Source: Lentimicrobiaceae bacterium (GTDB taxonomy: Bacteria > Bacteroidota > Bacteroidia > Bacteroidales > F082). From it: 49,677 bases of DNA. Below the pieces are notes generated by a model. That model did no database searches, was not told the DNA's origin, and saw only the letters and a program-made list of their open reading frames with translations. Shown piece by piece: positions 24,110-33,589 of the stretch. The position numbers were made by a program, and so were the translations under genes. The DNA lies in NCBI GenBank assembly GCA_031262365.1, contig JAISHW010000010.1:1-49677 (forward strand). Reading direction: 5' to 3'. Positions within the stretch are counted from its first letter, which is position 1. Each line of letters starts with the position of its first letter.

Positions 24110-25351
24110 ATGGTGGTTTATTTCCGCTTAATGTTCGAAAGTATCTTACTCGCTCTAAATTCGTTAGCGACAAACAAAGTACGAACGGTGCTTTCATTAT
24201 TAGGCATTACGATAGGAATTTTTTCGATTATTGCCGTTTTTTCGATTTTCGACAGTTTGGAACGAACGATAAAAAGTGAAATTTCTTCATTGGGCAACAA
24301 TGTGATGTATATTCAAAAATGGCCTTGGTCGGCAGGCGGCGATTATCCTTGGTGGAAATATTACCAACGTCCCGAAGCAACGCTCGACGAAATGGATCTT
24401 TTGCAACAGCGAAGCCAACTCGCGGCACATTTTGCCTTTATGGTCGATCATAGCACAACTATCAATTATGAAGGTGTTTCACTTTCGGCAACAATGACCG
24501 GCATTTCGCACGATTACGAACAAATAACATCCTTTAATATTTCCGACGGACGTTATTTTACACATTTCGAATCACAAACAGGAGCAAATGTTGTTATTTT
24601 AGGTGGGAGCATCGCCGAAAATCTTTTTCCCGAAAAAGATGCTATCGGAAAATCCGTTAAAGTATTCGGAAACAAAGCAATCATTATCGGTGTAATGGAA
24701 AAATCAGGAGGAAGCATGGTAAATATGGGCGAAGATCAAGCCGTATATGTACCCGTACTATTTGCACGGAAGTTATTGAATTTTCGTCGTATAGGTTCGG
24801 CTATTCTCGCTGTTGCAAAACCCGAAATTTCGACTGACGATTTCAAAGCCGAACTCACAGGATTGATGCGTTCCATTCGGAAACAAAAACCAACCGAAGA
24901 AGACAATTTCTCAATCAACGAAATGAACATCATTTCGCAAACCTTCGATAGCTTTTTCGGTATTGTAGCCATCGTTGGTTGGATAATTGGGAGTTTTGCA
25001 TTATTAGTTGGGGGATTTGGAATTGCCAATATCATGTTTGTTTCGGTAAAAGAGCGTACCAACCAAATCGGAATACAGAAAGCATTAGGTGCTAAAAATT
25101 ACTTTATTCTGTTTCAGTTTTTGTTTGAAGCCATTTTTCTGTCCGTAATGGGCGGTGTTGTTGGCTTGATAATCGTTTTTATTTTAGCTGTAATTGTCAG
25201 TGCAGCAAGCAATTTTGCTATCATATTATCCATTCAAAATATTGTGTTGGGCATTTCGGTTTCTGGTTTCATCGGTCTGGTTTCAGGTTTTGTTCCGGCG
25301 TGGTCGGCATCGCGACTTGATCCGGTCGAAGCCATGCGTTCGAACTTTTAA
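24110..25351 (+). CDS. MacB/FtsX-type ABC transporter permease
   Basis: 413 residues. An N-terminal transmembrane helix (VLSLLGITIGIFSIIAVFS) is followed by a ~230-residue periplasmic MacB_PCD domain (TGISHDYEQITSFNISDGRYF). Three more helices carry the FtsX signature (GIANIMFVSVKERTNQIGIQKALGAK) and the usual ending PAWSASRLDPVEAMR. Such permeases use transmembrane force to move or release lipoproteins, antibiotics or peptides rather than channel a substrate. No ATPase gene is adjacent, so the nucleotide-binding partner is elsewhere. ATG 24110 (MVVYFRLMFES) and ATG 24131 (MFESILLALNS) are both possible; the second fits family starts better. Confidence 0.88.
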   Translation: MVVYFRLMFESILLALNSLATNKVRTVLSLLGITIGIFSIIAVFSIFDSLERTIKSEISSLGNNVMYIQKWPWSAGGDYPWWKYYQRPEATLDEMDLLQQRSQLAAHFAFMVDHSTTINYEGVSLSATMTGISHDYEQITSFNISDGRYFTHFESQTGANVVILGGSIAENLFPEKDAIGKSVKVFGNKAIIIGVMEKSGGSMVNMGEDQAVYVPVLFARKLLNFRRIGSAILAVAKPEISTDDFKAELTGLMRSIRKQKPTEEDNFSINEMNIISQTFDSFFGIVAIVGWIIGSFALLVGGFGIANIMFVSVKERTNQIGIQKALGAKNYFILFQFLFEAIFLSVMGGVVGLIIVFILAVIVSAASNFAIILSIQNIVLGISVSGFIGLVSGFVPAWSASRLDPVEAMRSNF

Positions 25352-25475
25352 AGGTAGCCTCTAAAAATCCAAAATACTGCGTTACGCTCCCTCGTCAAAA
25401 TACTCATTTACGCCAAGTAAACTCCGCTTTTGTCTCGGTCGCAAGCCTTGTCTTTTGAATTTTTAGAAGCCCCCT
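25352..25475. repeat. Palindromic intergenic repeat element with inverted ends
   Basis: A 124-bp element bounded by AGGTAGCCTCTAAAAAT and its near inverse ATTTTTAGAAGCCCCCT (25459-25475). The interior is denser in G and C than the flanks and imperfectly self-complementary (TTTAC/GTAAA centre). The left end touches the stop of the permease gene. It has no coding content. Ends of the same kind recur singly at 7545-7558 and 27385-27398. It has the form of a MITE- or REP-like element, though it could also act as a terminator for the permease gene. Confidence 0.55.
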
Positions 25476-25595
25476 AAACAACATATTATTTCGAAAGAAA
25501 AACAGATTTTCAAATTATTTTATTGTAACACAGCCGTATAACGAAGAATTATTTTCTAAATAAAAAACGGTGTAGAAAAAGAGCAATTTTATTGT

Positions 25596-25603
25596 TAAGT
25601 TTG
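25596..25603 (+). promoter_or_regulatory. -7 box of recJ
   Basis: TAAGTTTG, 18 bases before ATG 25622. Confidence 0.5.
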
Positions 25604-25621
25604 CAACTTAAATAAAGTTCG

Positions 25622-27379
25622 ATGGAGAGCCGGTGGGTTGTAAAAGAAAAAAGTGATGAGCGCGTTGTAAAACACCTCTCGGAAGTCCTTTCAATCGAAA
25701 AAAAACTAGCTATTTTGCTCGCGCAACGCGGCATTACTACCTACGACGAAGCCAAAGATTTTTTCAGACCCGACCTTTCACAGCTTCACAACCCATTCTT
25801 GATGAAAGATATGGATACTGCCGTCGACCGCATCATTGCCGCCTATCATAGCAACGAAAAAGTTCTTGTTTATGGCGATTACGATGTAGATGGAACAACA
25901 GCCGTAGCACTCGTATATTTGTATCTGAAAAAGTTTTTTAAAAAACGTATCGAATTTTATATCCCCGACCGCTATCAGGAAGGATACGGCATTTCGAAAA
26001 AAGGAATTGATCATGCCGCCGAACATGGTTTCAACCTTGTTATTGTACTCGATTGCGGCATTAAAGCAATAGAACGCATTCAATATGCAAACGAAAAAAA
26101 AATTGATTTTATCATTTGCGACCACCATCGTCCGGGCGACGAACTTCCCAATGCTATTGCTGTACTCGATTCGAAACGTGAAGACTGTAACTATCCGTTT
26201 AAAGAACTCTCGGGATGTGGCGTTGGCTTTAAACTCATTTCGGCTTTTGCCTTAAAAATGAACGATCCGATAGAATCGGTATACGAATATCTTGATTTGG
26301 TCGCTATCAGCATTGCCGCAGATATCGTTCCTATTACCGGCGAAAACCGCATTTTGGCTTATTACGGATTACGTGCTATCAACAAAAATCCACGACCGGG
26401 AATCGAAGCGGTATTGCATCATGTGAATGTCTTTCGTCGTGAAGAAGAAGACGAAAACGAACAAAATGTGTTAACGCGCGAACTGACAATCAGCGATTTG
26501 GTTTTTATGATTGGACCTCGAATTAACGCTGCAGGAAGAATTGAAAAAGCCAGCGACTCGGTGCGCCTTCTGTTAGCCGACAAAAAAAGCCATGCCGAAA
26601 AACTCGCGCAATCAATTAACGATTTGAACAACACGCGCCGCGAATTCGACACACAAATTACCGAAGAAGCATCGCTAATGATTTATAACGATACACAACT
26701 GCTACAGGCAAAAAGCACCGTTATTTTCAACGAAAACTGGCACAAAGGAGTCATTGGAATTGTTGCTTCGCGCCTGACAGACTCTTACTACCGTCCAACG
26801 ATCGTTTTGACTCGCTCAAACGGTGTTATCACAGGTTCGGCACGCTCAATAAAGAATTTTGATATTTACGATGCTATCGACCACTGCTCCGATTTGTTGT
26901 TGCATTTTGGAGGTCATAAATATGCTGCCGGATTATCATTGCTGCCAGAAAATCTGGAAGCATTTAAGCAGCGATTCAACGATTATGTCGAAAAACACAT
27001 CGAAGAAACGATGTTGGTTCCGGAAATAGAAATCGATTTAGAATTGAATTTCAGCGATATCACACCGAAATTTTTACGTATTTTAAAACAATTTGCTCCT
27101 TTCGGCCCGGGAAACATGTCGCCGACTTTCAAGACGACAAACATTGTCGATACCGGACAATCGCGTGCGGTAGGCAACCATAAACACCTAAAACTTACCG
27201 TCAGACAAAACTGGAATATTGCCGAGTCATTTGCCGGCATTGCGTTTCACAAAGGCGATTTTTACGAAAAAATTAGGAGCGGTCAGCCTTTTAGCATTTG
27301 TTACCATATTGAAGAAAACGAATGGCAAGGAAAAGTCAATCTTCAATTAAACGTGAAAGATATTAAGTTTGAAAACTAA
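25622..27379 (+). CDS. recJ: Single-stranded-DNA-specific exonuclease RecJ
   Basis: 585 residues. The DHH phosphoesterase core binds metal through GDYDVDGTTA, VLDCGIKA and ICDHHRPG. The DHHA1 domain ends with GGHKYAAGLSL, and an OB-fold follows (FGPGNMSPTF, QSRAVGNHKHLKL). It degrades single-stranded DNA 5' to 3' in recombination and mismatch repair, fitting functionally with mutS in the same window. All metal ligands are present and length is typical. Confidence 0.96.
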   Translation: MESRWVVKEKSDERVVKHLSEVLSIEKKLAILLAQRGITTYDEAKDFFRPDLSQLHNPFLMKDMDTAVDRIIAAYHSNEKVLVYGDYDVDGTTAVALVYLYLKKFFKKRIEFYIPDRYQEGYGISKKGIDHAAEHGFNLVIVLDCGIKAIERIQYANEKKIDFIICDHHRPGDELPNAIAVLDSKREDCNYPFKELSGCGVGFKLISAFALKMNDPIESVYEYLDLVAISIAADIVPITGENRILAYYGLRAINKNPRPGIEAVLHHVNVFRREEEDENEQNVLTRELTISDLVFMIGPRINAAGRIEKASDSVRLLLADKKSHAEKLAQSINDLNNTRREFDTQITEEASLMIYNDTQLLQAKSTVIFNENWHKGVIGIVASRLTDSYYRPTIVLTRSNGVITGSARSIKNFDIYDAIDHCSDLLLHFGGHKYAAGLSLLPENLEAFKQRFNDYVEKHIEETMLVPEIEIDLELNFSDITPKFLRILKQFAPFGPGNMSPTFKTTNIVDTGQSRAVGNHKHLKLTVRQNWNIAESFAGIAFHKGDFYEKIRSGQPFSICYHIEENEWQGKVNLQLNVKDIKFEN

Positions 27380-27402
27380 AAAAAGGAACTTCTAAAAATA
27401 TC

Positions 27403-28095
27403 TTATCCTGCACAAGCCGCCGCCGCCACACTTACTTTGATATTTGGAACTTCGAGCAATATCTTTCCACAAGCTTCGAGTGTTGCGCCTGTTGTAATCA
27501 CATCATCGACGAGTAGCACATGTTTTCCTTCGAGTTCGGTCGCGTTTTTTAAAACAAACGTGTTTTTCATGTTTTCGTAACGCTCTTCACGCGATTTTTT
27601 TGTCTGCGTTGCCGTATTTACAGCACGTAACAAATGTGTGGTGCTTATTTTTCGGTGCATCACTTGATTGATTCCTTGAGCCAAAATTTCGCTTTGATTA
27701 TATCCGCGTTGATGTTGACGTTTGGGATGCAAAGGCGTTGGAATGGCGAAATCGACATCGTTAAAAAGTGGTGATTCGACAAGGATTTTTCCCATTTCAC
27801 GTCCCAAAAAATAACCCGCCTCACGATTTTTCTTGTATTTTAACTCGTGAACAAGATGTTGTATTTTCCCTTTTTTACTGAAAAAAAAGCAAGCCGTAAC
27901 CGCGTGAAAAGCAACACGACCAAAAAAAATCTGCGCCAACGGATTGTCAACTTGATTTTCATAACCCGTTTTTGGAAGCAAATAGTGGCATTTTGTACAA
28001 ATAGTATTTTCTTGTCGAAACAACACATTTCCGCAAGCAGCACACACTTCAGGGTATAACAACGAAATCATATTTTCGAGCAACGCTAATCGCAT
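27403..28095 (-). CDS. comF: ComF family phosphoribosyltransferase-like protein
   Basis: 230 residues. An N-terminal zinc ribbon (C18, C21, C33, C36: CAAC and CTKC) precedes a phosphoribosyltransferase-like domain. Family motifs include HELKYKKNREAGYFLG, IPTPLHPKRQHQRGYNQSE and the PRPP loop VLLVDDVITTGATL at 193-206. ComF homologues support DNA uptake in transformable bacteria, but the family is also universal in non-competent Bacteroidota. It is convergent with recJ, with 23 bases between the stops. Confidence 0.93.
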   Translation of the reverse strand: MRLALLENMISLLYPEVCAACGNVLFRQENTICTKCHYLLPKTGYENQVDNPLAQIFFGRVAFHAVTACFFFSKKGKIQHLVHELKYKKNREAGYFLGREMGKILVESPLFNDVDFAIPTPLHPKRQHQRGYNQSEILAQGINQVMHRKISTTHLLRAVNTATQTKKSREERYENMKNTFVLKNATELEGKHVLLVDDVITTGATLEACGKILLEVPNIKVSVAAAACAG

Positions 28096-28190
28096 AATTT
28101 TCGCTTAGAAAGCCTAAAAATACAATTTTTGTGAAAAGAAAATGTTTTTACAAACAATATTCTTTCGGACGATGCTTCTTGAAACTTCAT

Positions 28191-28198
28191 TACATTTG
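28191..28198 (+). promoter_or_regulatory. -7 box of the ABC ATPase gene
   Basis: TACATTTG, 18 bases before ATG 28217. It lies inside the in-frame extension to 28142 and so argues for the later start. Confidence 0.5.
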
Positions 28199-28216
28199 TT
28201 TTTCGAAAATCAGACA

Positions 28217-29947
28217 ATGTCGACACCGCAACCGTTATTAAAAATTCGAAATCTGAAAATTGCTTTCAAACACGAAAACAATTGGCAAACAGTTGTTCGT
28301 GGAGTCGATTTTGATGCGTTTCGCAACCAAACATTGAGTATTGTTGGCGAATCAGGATCCGGAAAATCGGTAAGCCTGCTTGCCATCATGAAGTTGCTGA
28401 ACCACCACACAACACGCATCGAAGCCGATGAAATTTTGTTCGACAATATTGATCTGCTTCATAAAGACCAAAAACAAATGCAAACCATTCGTGGTAAACG
28501 CATTTCTATGATTTTTCAAGAACCGATGACTTCGTTAAATCCTGTTTTCAAATGCGGATTTCAAGTAGCCGAAGCCATTAAAACACACGAAAAACTACCG
28601 AAAACAATCCTTAAAAAACGTGTTATTTCTCTGTTCGAACAAGTAAAACTGCCTCGTCCTGAAACAATTTACCATAGCTATCCTCACGAACTTTCGGGCG
28701 GACAAAAACAACGTGTAATGATTGCTATGGCACTGGCTTGCAATCCCGATTTGCTGATTGCCGACGAACCAACGACTGCTTTAGACGTAACCGTTCAAAA
28801 AGAAATTCTGAAATTATTAAAAAATCTTCAGCGGCAAACAGGAATGGCAATGATTTTTATTACGCACGATTTGGGTGTTGTTGCCGAAATTGCCAATACA
28901 GTAGCCGTGATGAACAAAGGCATTCTGGTAGAAAAAGGAAAAGTCGATGAAATCTTAAATCACCCAAAACATCCTTACACACAAGGATTGTTAAATTGCA
29001 GACCGCCATTAAACGTTCGGTTGAAACGTTTGCCGACAATTCGCGATTTTATGGAAAATCATTGGGCAGAAAAAGATTATTTGCACAATTTAATGATTAA
29101 TCCGAACGATCGAAAAACACATCTCGATAATTTATACCAACAACAACCATTGCTTTCGGTAAAAGAGTTAAAAACATGGTTTCCGACTCAGAAAAACTTT
29201 CTCGGAAAACCAACAAACTTTGTGAAAGCGGTCAACAAAGTCAGTTTTGATGTCTATCCGGGCGAAACACTCGGTTTGGTTGGCGAATCGGGAAGCGGAA
29301 AAACAACGCTTGGAAGAAGTATTTTGCGCTTGATCGAACCTTCGGGCGGACATATTTATTTCGAAGGAAGTGAAATCACCGCTTTTTCTAACAACGAAAT
29401 GCGTCGTTTCAGAAAACACATTCAACTGATCTTCCAAGACCCTTATTCGTCTCTCAATCCGCGCATTACCATTGGTGATGCCATTGCCGAACCGCTTTTG
29501 GTTCACAAGTTGGAAACAAACAAACAAAAACGAAAACAAAAAGTGTGCGAATTGCTTGAGCAAGTCGGTTTAGAAACTTCGCATTACAACCGTTATCCGC
29601 ACGAATTTTCGGGAGGACAACGTCAACGCATTTGTATTGCACGCGCTCTAGCAGTCAATCCGAAACTGATTGTTTGCGACGAATCCGTTTCAGCACTCGA
29701 TGTGTCGGTTCAGGCACAAGTGTTGAATTTATTAAACAGTTTGAAACAAAAATTTGGTTTTACATTTATTTTTATTTCACATGATTTGAGTGTTGTACGT
29801 TACATGTCGGACCGAATTTTGGTTATGTACGACGGAAAAATTATCGAACTTGCCGAAGCCGACACGCTTTTCAATAATCCAAAAATGCCATATACACGCA
29901 AACTGATCGAGGCACTTCCGGGCAAGCATACACCATTTCATTCGTGA
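28217..29947 (+). CDS. Fused oligopeptide-type ABC transporter ATPase (two domains)
   Basis: 576 residues from ATG 28217 (MSTPQPLLKIRN). Two complete nucleotide-binding domains sit in one chain, as in YejF-type proteins. The first has Walker A GESGSGKS, Q loop IFQEPMTSLNP, signature LSGGQKQR and Walker B LLIADEPTTALD. The second has GESGSGKTTLG, IFQDPYSSLNP, FSGGQRQR and LIVCDESVSALD. The oligopeptide C-terminal segment (HPKHPYTQGLL, then NNPKMPYTRKLIEALPG) follows each domain. It would energise a dipeptide/oligopeptide or nickel importer. No permease or binding-protein gene is adjacent. In the second domain the catalytic Glu is kept (CDES). Confidence 0.93.
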   Translation: MSTPQPLLKIRNLKIAFKHENNWQTVVRGVDFDAFRNQTLSIVGESGSGKSVSLLAIMKLLNHHTTRIEADEILFDNIDLLHKDQKQMQTIRGKRISMIFQEPMTSLNPVFKCGFQVAEAIKTHEKLPKTILKKRVISLFEQVKLPRPETIYHSYPHELSGGQKQRVMIAMALACNPDLLIADEPTTALDVTVQKEILKLLKNLQRQTGMAMIFITHDLGVVAEIANTVAVMNKGILVEKGKVDEILNHPKHPYTQGLLNCRPPLNVRLKRLPTIRDFMENHWAEKDYLHNLMINPNDRKTHLDNLYQQQPLLSVKELKTWFPTQKNFLGKPTNFVKAVNKVSFDVYPGETLGLVGESGSGKTTLGRSILRLIEPSGGHIYFEGSEITAFSNNEMRRFRKHIQLIFQDPYSSLNPRITIGDAIAEPLLVHKLETNKQKRKQKVCELLEQVGLETSHYNRYPHEFSGGQRQRICIARALAVNPKLIVCDESVSALDVSVQAQVLNLLNSLKQKFGFTFIFISHDLSVVRYMSDRILVMYDGKIIELAEADTLFNNPKMPYTRKLIEALPGKHTPFHS

Positions 29948-29995
29948 AAAACCATTTTTTTCGAACAAAAATAAACCTGTTTCACAATAAAAATG

Positions 29996-30003
29996 TACCT
30001 TTG
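29996..30003 (+). promoter_or_regulatory. -7 box of corA
   Basis: TACCTTTG, 64 bases before ATG 30068. Confidence 0.5.
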
Positions 30004-30051
30004 ACTCGGTAAAAAAACACATTGCCGATGTAAATTCGCTATCAAACAAAA

Positions 30052-30060
30052 AGGAGGGGG
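30052..30060 (+). promoter_or_regulatory. Unusually strong Shine-Dalgarno site of corA
   Basis: AGGAGGGGG eight bases before ATG 30068. Most genes here have no such site, so it stands out and favours 30068 over the adjacent ATG 30071. Confidence 0.7.
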
Positions 30061-30067
30061 AAAACTT

Positions 30068-30964
30068 ATGATGGAAACATTGAAAATGGGACGGCTAAAA
30101 TGGCACCATATCATAAACCCAAACGAAGATGATTTTAATTTCTTGAAAGACAATCATTTTCACCCTCTTGATATAGAAGACTGTAAATCACAAAACCAAC
30201 GACCGAAAATCGATATTTACGACAATTATTATTTCCTTATCCTTCATTTTCCGAATTTCGACAAACAGAATTTATTTATAAAAACCAAAGAAGTAAAAAT
30301 ATTCTGGGGTAAAAATTACATCATCTCGATCGAAAAATCGAATTGGGTTACAAGTCGCCTTTTTGCCGAATTTAAAGAACACGATGCAACGTTCGATATA
30401 AACACTTCAGATGCTTTATTGTACCGCATTCTAGAAAAATTGATGACCGAAGCCATCTATCTTTTACTAAAAGTAGGTCTCGATTTGGAACTGATAAACC
30501 GCGAACTTTTCGGCAACAAACAAGTAAAAATCATCGAACGTATTTCTATTACGCGACGTAATATCATCTTGATCAACACAATTTTAAAACCGCAACTTCG
30601 TGTTTTCCACAAATTTGAAACCGGTCAGGTAAAGGGTTTTGCCGACAATATGGAAGATTACTGGGGCAATATTCTCGACTACTACCAAAAGATGTGGGAT
30701 ATGACCGAAGATTACGAAGATTTGATTGAGGGCTTGTCGAAAACATTCGATTCAATGCAAACGAACAAAACAAACGAAATCATGAAAATTCTCACGCTGA
30801 TTTCGTCAATTATTCTTCCATTAACCTTTATTACAAGTCTTTACGGCATGAATGTACGGCTTCCGTTAGAAGAAACACCCACCGCTTTTTGGATACTTTT
30901 AGTCGGAATGGGCGTGTTGAGCATTGCCATGATCATTTACTTCAAAAGAAGAAAGTGGATGTAA
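30068..30964 (+). CDS. corA: CorA-like magnesium/divalent cation transporter
   Basis: 298 residues. A cytoplasmic alpha/beta funnel region (~1-235) and a long helix (EDYEDLIEGLSKTFDSMQ) lead into two C-terminal transmembrane helices. The selectivity signature YGMNV follows the first (ILPLTFITSLYGMNV), and the chain ends in the basic tail YFKRRKWM. It forms a pentameric Mg2+ channel in the inner membrane. The periplasmic loop after GMN is RLPLEETP, carrying acids as usual. Confidence 0.94.
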   Translation: MMETLKMGRLKWHHIINPNEDDFNFLKDNHFHPLDIEDCKSQNQRPKIDIYDNYYFLILHFPNFDKQNLFIKTKEVKIFWGKNYIISIEKSNWVTSRLFAEFKEHDATFDINTSDALLYRILEKLMTEAIYLLLKVGLDLELINRELFGNKQVKIIERISITRRNIILINTILKPQLRVFHKFETGQVKGFADNMEDYWGNILDYYQKMWDMTEDYEDLIEGLSKTFDSMQTNKTNEIMKILTLISSIILPLTFITSLYGMNVRLPLEETPTAFWILLVGMGVLSIAMIIYFKRRKWM

Positions 30965-30979
30965 CAAACGTCATCGTTT

Positions 30980-31486
30980 TCAACGATCAAGCCTTTTCAG
31001 ATTAAAAATTTTCATAATCAGATACACGCTTATAACGACTATCGCCATTATAATTATGCTGTCGATTAACCGGTTTTTATCGGATATTGTTTTGCTTTCG
31101 GCTACTTTTATTGCTGATATAAAAGGCAGATTTTGAATTGGTTCTGCAAAAACAGCGATGTCTTCCGCCGAAAGTTTTGTTTGATAAGCACTTTCCTTTA
31201 TCAAAAAATAAGCGAAAAAAGTCTGAACGCTATCGGTATATTCGGCAATATAGGCTTCTTTGGTTTCGGCAATTGCTTTCACATGAGTGAGTACCGGAAC
31301 AAAAACGCTGTCTTTTTTCTCCACAATATTGTAGTCGGAAAAGTGGTCGACTTTTTCTATATAAAAACTTCCGAAAATCGGATAATACCCTTGCTCAATG
31401 CTGTTTTTTTTCTGCATATAGAAATAAAGAGCGGTAAGCAATCCAATCAAAAGGAAGCAAACGAAAATTATAAATCCATTTTTCAT
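30980..31486 (-). CDS. Membrane protein of unknown function
   Basis: 168 residues from ATG 31486. A transmembrane helix at the N-terminus (FIIFVCFLLIGLLTALYFYM) and another near the C-terminus (SIIIMAIVVISVYLIMKIF) flank a ~110-residue domain (IEQGYYPIFGSFYIEKVDHF onward) rich in acidic and aromatic residues. The in-frame extension to 31597 gives a cysteine/lysine-rich tail unlike the rest and is rejected. I do not recognise the family. It is convergent with corA, and a mevalonate kinase gene ends-to-start upstream on the same strand. Confidence 0.7.
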   Translation of the reverse strand: MKNGFIIFVCFLLIGLLTALYFYMQKKNSIEQGYYPIFGSFYIEKVDHFSDYNIVEKKDSVFVPVLTHVKAIAETKEAYIAEYTDSVQTFFAYFLIKESAYQTKLSAEDIAVFAEPIQNLPFISAIKVAESKTISDKNRLIDSIIIMAIVVISVYLIMKIFNLKRLDR

Positions 31487-31605
31487 AATAAATTTTATTT
31501 CTTTTTGAAAATTTAGACTGTTATGTTTGTGTAAACATCGGCGTTTTTTACTAAAAAAGACAGGAACAAATGTATATAAAAAGAAGTTCGAAAACAAAAG
31601 TGCCT

Positions 31606-32511
31606 TTAATAACTTTCTGAAAGAAAAATAGGCTGTGTGTTTTCATCTTCAAAAAACACTTGCGTTTTTAGAAGATCAGTTGTAAAACCAAGCAAAAAAC
31701 CGCCGCCTCCCGATCCACAAATTTTCAGTTGAAAAGGTTTTTCTTTTTCAGCAAAAAGTGCTTGAAAACGATCGGGAATCATGGGTTTCATGTGTTCAAG
31801 CTGCCATTCGGAAAGCTGTTGCATGGTTTCCATAAATTGTACGTTATTTCCTGCTATAAAATGTGTGATGCAATTGTTGACACAAGGAATATAGAAATCA
31901 CAGAAGTTTTTATTAAAATAGTCGTTTTCAAGTTTTTGAAGAAAAGAATTGACCAAAGGTGCCGTTTTACTTTTTATTTTGGTGTCGATTAAAAAAACAT
32001 TAATATCTTTTTTGCCAATCGAAAAACTTATTCTAACTTGTTTGTCTGCATCGACCAAAACCGGAACGTTCAGATATGAAGTCAACGGATCGATTCCCGA
32101 ACTGTTGCCATGAAAAAACGATTCCATCGAACTGAAAAGTGTTTTCAACGCGACGTAATCAAGTATTTTTTTAGTTTTAAATCGCTGATAAACAGCCGCT
32201 ACCAAAACTCCCGAACTGCCGACACCATAACCCGAGGGAACGTTCGATTGAAGGTATAAACCCTTTTTCAAAGCCTCGAAAAAAGCATCTAAATGAATAT
32301 ATGAACTGGCGAATTTATTGATTTTTAAATACTTGTAAAATTTTCTTAGTTCATAATTCGATTGTTGTTGCATTTGTAAATCGTTCTTGTTTTCGAACGA
32401 CAAACAAGCAGAAACATTGGTATAAGGAATCACCAAAGCCATCGAACCACGAACAACCGAATATTCGCCAAAAAGCATCAATTTTCCGTAAAAACAAGTG
32501 TTTGATTCCAT
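31606..32511 (-). CDS. Mevalonate kinase-like GHMP kinase
   Basis: 301 residues from ATG 32511. GHMP kinase features: N-terminal substrate segment YGKLMLFGEYSVVRG, ATP-binding loop PSGYGVGSSGVL and C-terminal KICGSGGGGFLLG. It should phosphorylate mevalonate to 5-phosphomevalonate. The ATG follows the stop of the decarboxylase gene after a single base (TAA-C-ATG), so translation is coupled. It is the last gene of the mevalonate operon. Confidence 0.85.
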   Translation of the reverse strand: MESNTCFYGKLMLFGEYSVVRGSMALVIPYTNVSACLSFENKNDLQMQQQSNYELRKFYKYLKINKFASSYIHLDAFFEALKKGLYLQSNVPSGYGVGSSGVLVAAVYQRFKTKKILDYVALKTLFSSMESFFHGNSSGIDPLTSYLNVPVLVDADKQVRISFSIGKKDINVFLIDTKIKSKTAPLVNSFLQKLENDYFNKNFCDFYIPCVNNCITHFIAGNNVQFMETMQQLSEWQLEHMKPMIPDRFQALFAEKEKPFQLKICGSGGGGFLLGFTTDLLKTQVFFEDENTQPIFLSESY

Positions 32512-32512
32512 G

Positions 32513-33589
32513 TTATATGCTTGATGGACCATTGCCTAACGAATCGGATATCCATTGTTTTTCGTGGCAAAAAACAAGCAATTCGTTGTTGATGAAATGG
32601 TGTATTTGTTCTTTATATTGTTCGGGATAAAGCAAATGCACGTTTGGACCAGCATCTAATGTAAAACAAAGTGGTATGTCGGTTTCGCTTCGGAAAGCGC
32701 GTACTTTTTCGATTATTTGCAAGGTGTTTGGTTTCAATAAAATAAATGACGGTTCGGAGCACAACATCAATGCGTGAAGTTGTAAGGCTTCGGCTTCGAC
32801 AATACGGATAAAATCGGTGTAATCACTTGTTTTTAAGGTTTGTAACAAGGTTTCAGTATGTTTTTTAGCCGATTCGTAGCGCGTTTCAGCAAATGGATTA
32901 TCATTCATCAACGCATGTCCGATGCTACTCGAAATCATTTTTTTTTCGGCACTAACAATCAAAATACTGTCGTGATACATCTGAAAATTCGGATGTAATA
33001 TATCGGCTAACGGAACAGCATATTCGTTCGAGCTTTCAGGAACAATTGCCATTTCGCCCCACAAAGCAAGTTTTTCGAAAACCGAACGGCAAGCACTTCC
33101 CGAACCTAATCGCGCAAAAAAAGAAGCTTTTCGAAGATCAATTATTTCTTTTCCGGAAAGAAGTCGCTCAATATCCAACAAGCACAACACCAAAGCACTC
33201 ATCGCCGAAGCACTCGAAGCAATTCCCGACGAATGTGGAAACGTATTGCGACTATTTATCGTAAGTTTTAACTTGTCGAGAAACGGAAAACAAGGATTGA
33301 GGCTCATTAAAAAATTTGAGATTTTTTGTTCAAAAACGGGTTCGTTTTTCCCTTCGAATAAGAAATCTATCTTCGTTATTGGTGCCTGTTCAAAAGCAAT
33401 TGATGTTTCGGTTCGCGCTTGTTGCAACGTAAAACTGATTGATGGGTTCCGAGGTAATTGATTACCTGATTTGCCCCAATATTTTGTTAGCGCGATATTC
33501 GACGGACTTTGCCATTTTACCGTTCCGGAAAAATTCTTTGGAACATTTTTAACAGCTTGATTACGATATGTTTCGAATAAATTATTCAC
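32513..33589 (-). CDS. Diphosphomevalonate decarboxylase
   Basis: 358 residues. The N-terminal PSNIALTKYWGKSGNQLPRNPS is diagnostic of the enzyme, and the ATP loop reads FPHSSGIASSASAMSAL. The catalytic aspartate region is LDAGPNVHLLYP and LARLGSGSACRSV is present. It converts diphosphomevalonate to isopentenyl diphosphate using ATP. The start is GTG 33589, which overlaps the end of the upstream gene by 8 bases. No ATG option exists, and this coupling supports the start. Confidence 0.95.
   Translation of the reverse strand: MNNLFETYRNQAVKNVPKNFSGTVKWQSPSNIALTKYWGKSGNQLPRNPSISFTLQQARTETSIAFEQAPITKIDFLFEGKNEPVFEQKISNFLMSLNPCFPFLDKLKLTINSRNTFPHSSGIASSASAMSALVLCLLDIERLLSGKEIIDLRKASFFARLGSGSACRSVFEKLALWGEMAIVPESSNEYAVPLADILHPNFQMYHDSILIVSAEKKMISSSIGHALMNDNPFAETRYESAKKHTETLLQTLKTSDYTDFIRIVEAEALQLHALMLCSEPSFILLKPNTLQIIEKVRAFRSETDIPLCFTLDAGPNVHLLYPEQYKEQIHHFINNELLVFCHEKQWISDSLGNGPSSI

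Noticed and set aside
28142-28216. In-frame 5' extension of the ABC ATPase
   Set aside because: It contains the TACATTTG promoter box at 28191-28198 and has no similarity to the family start.
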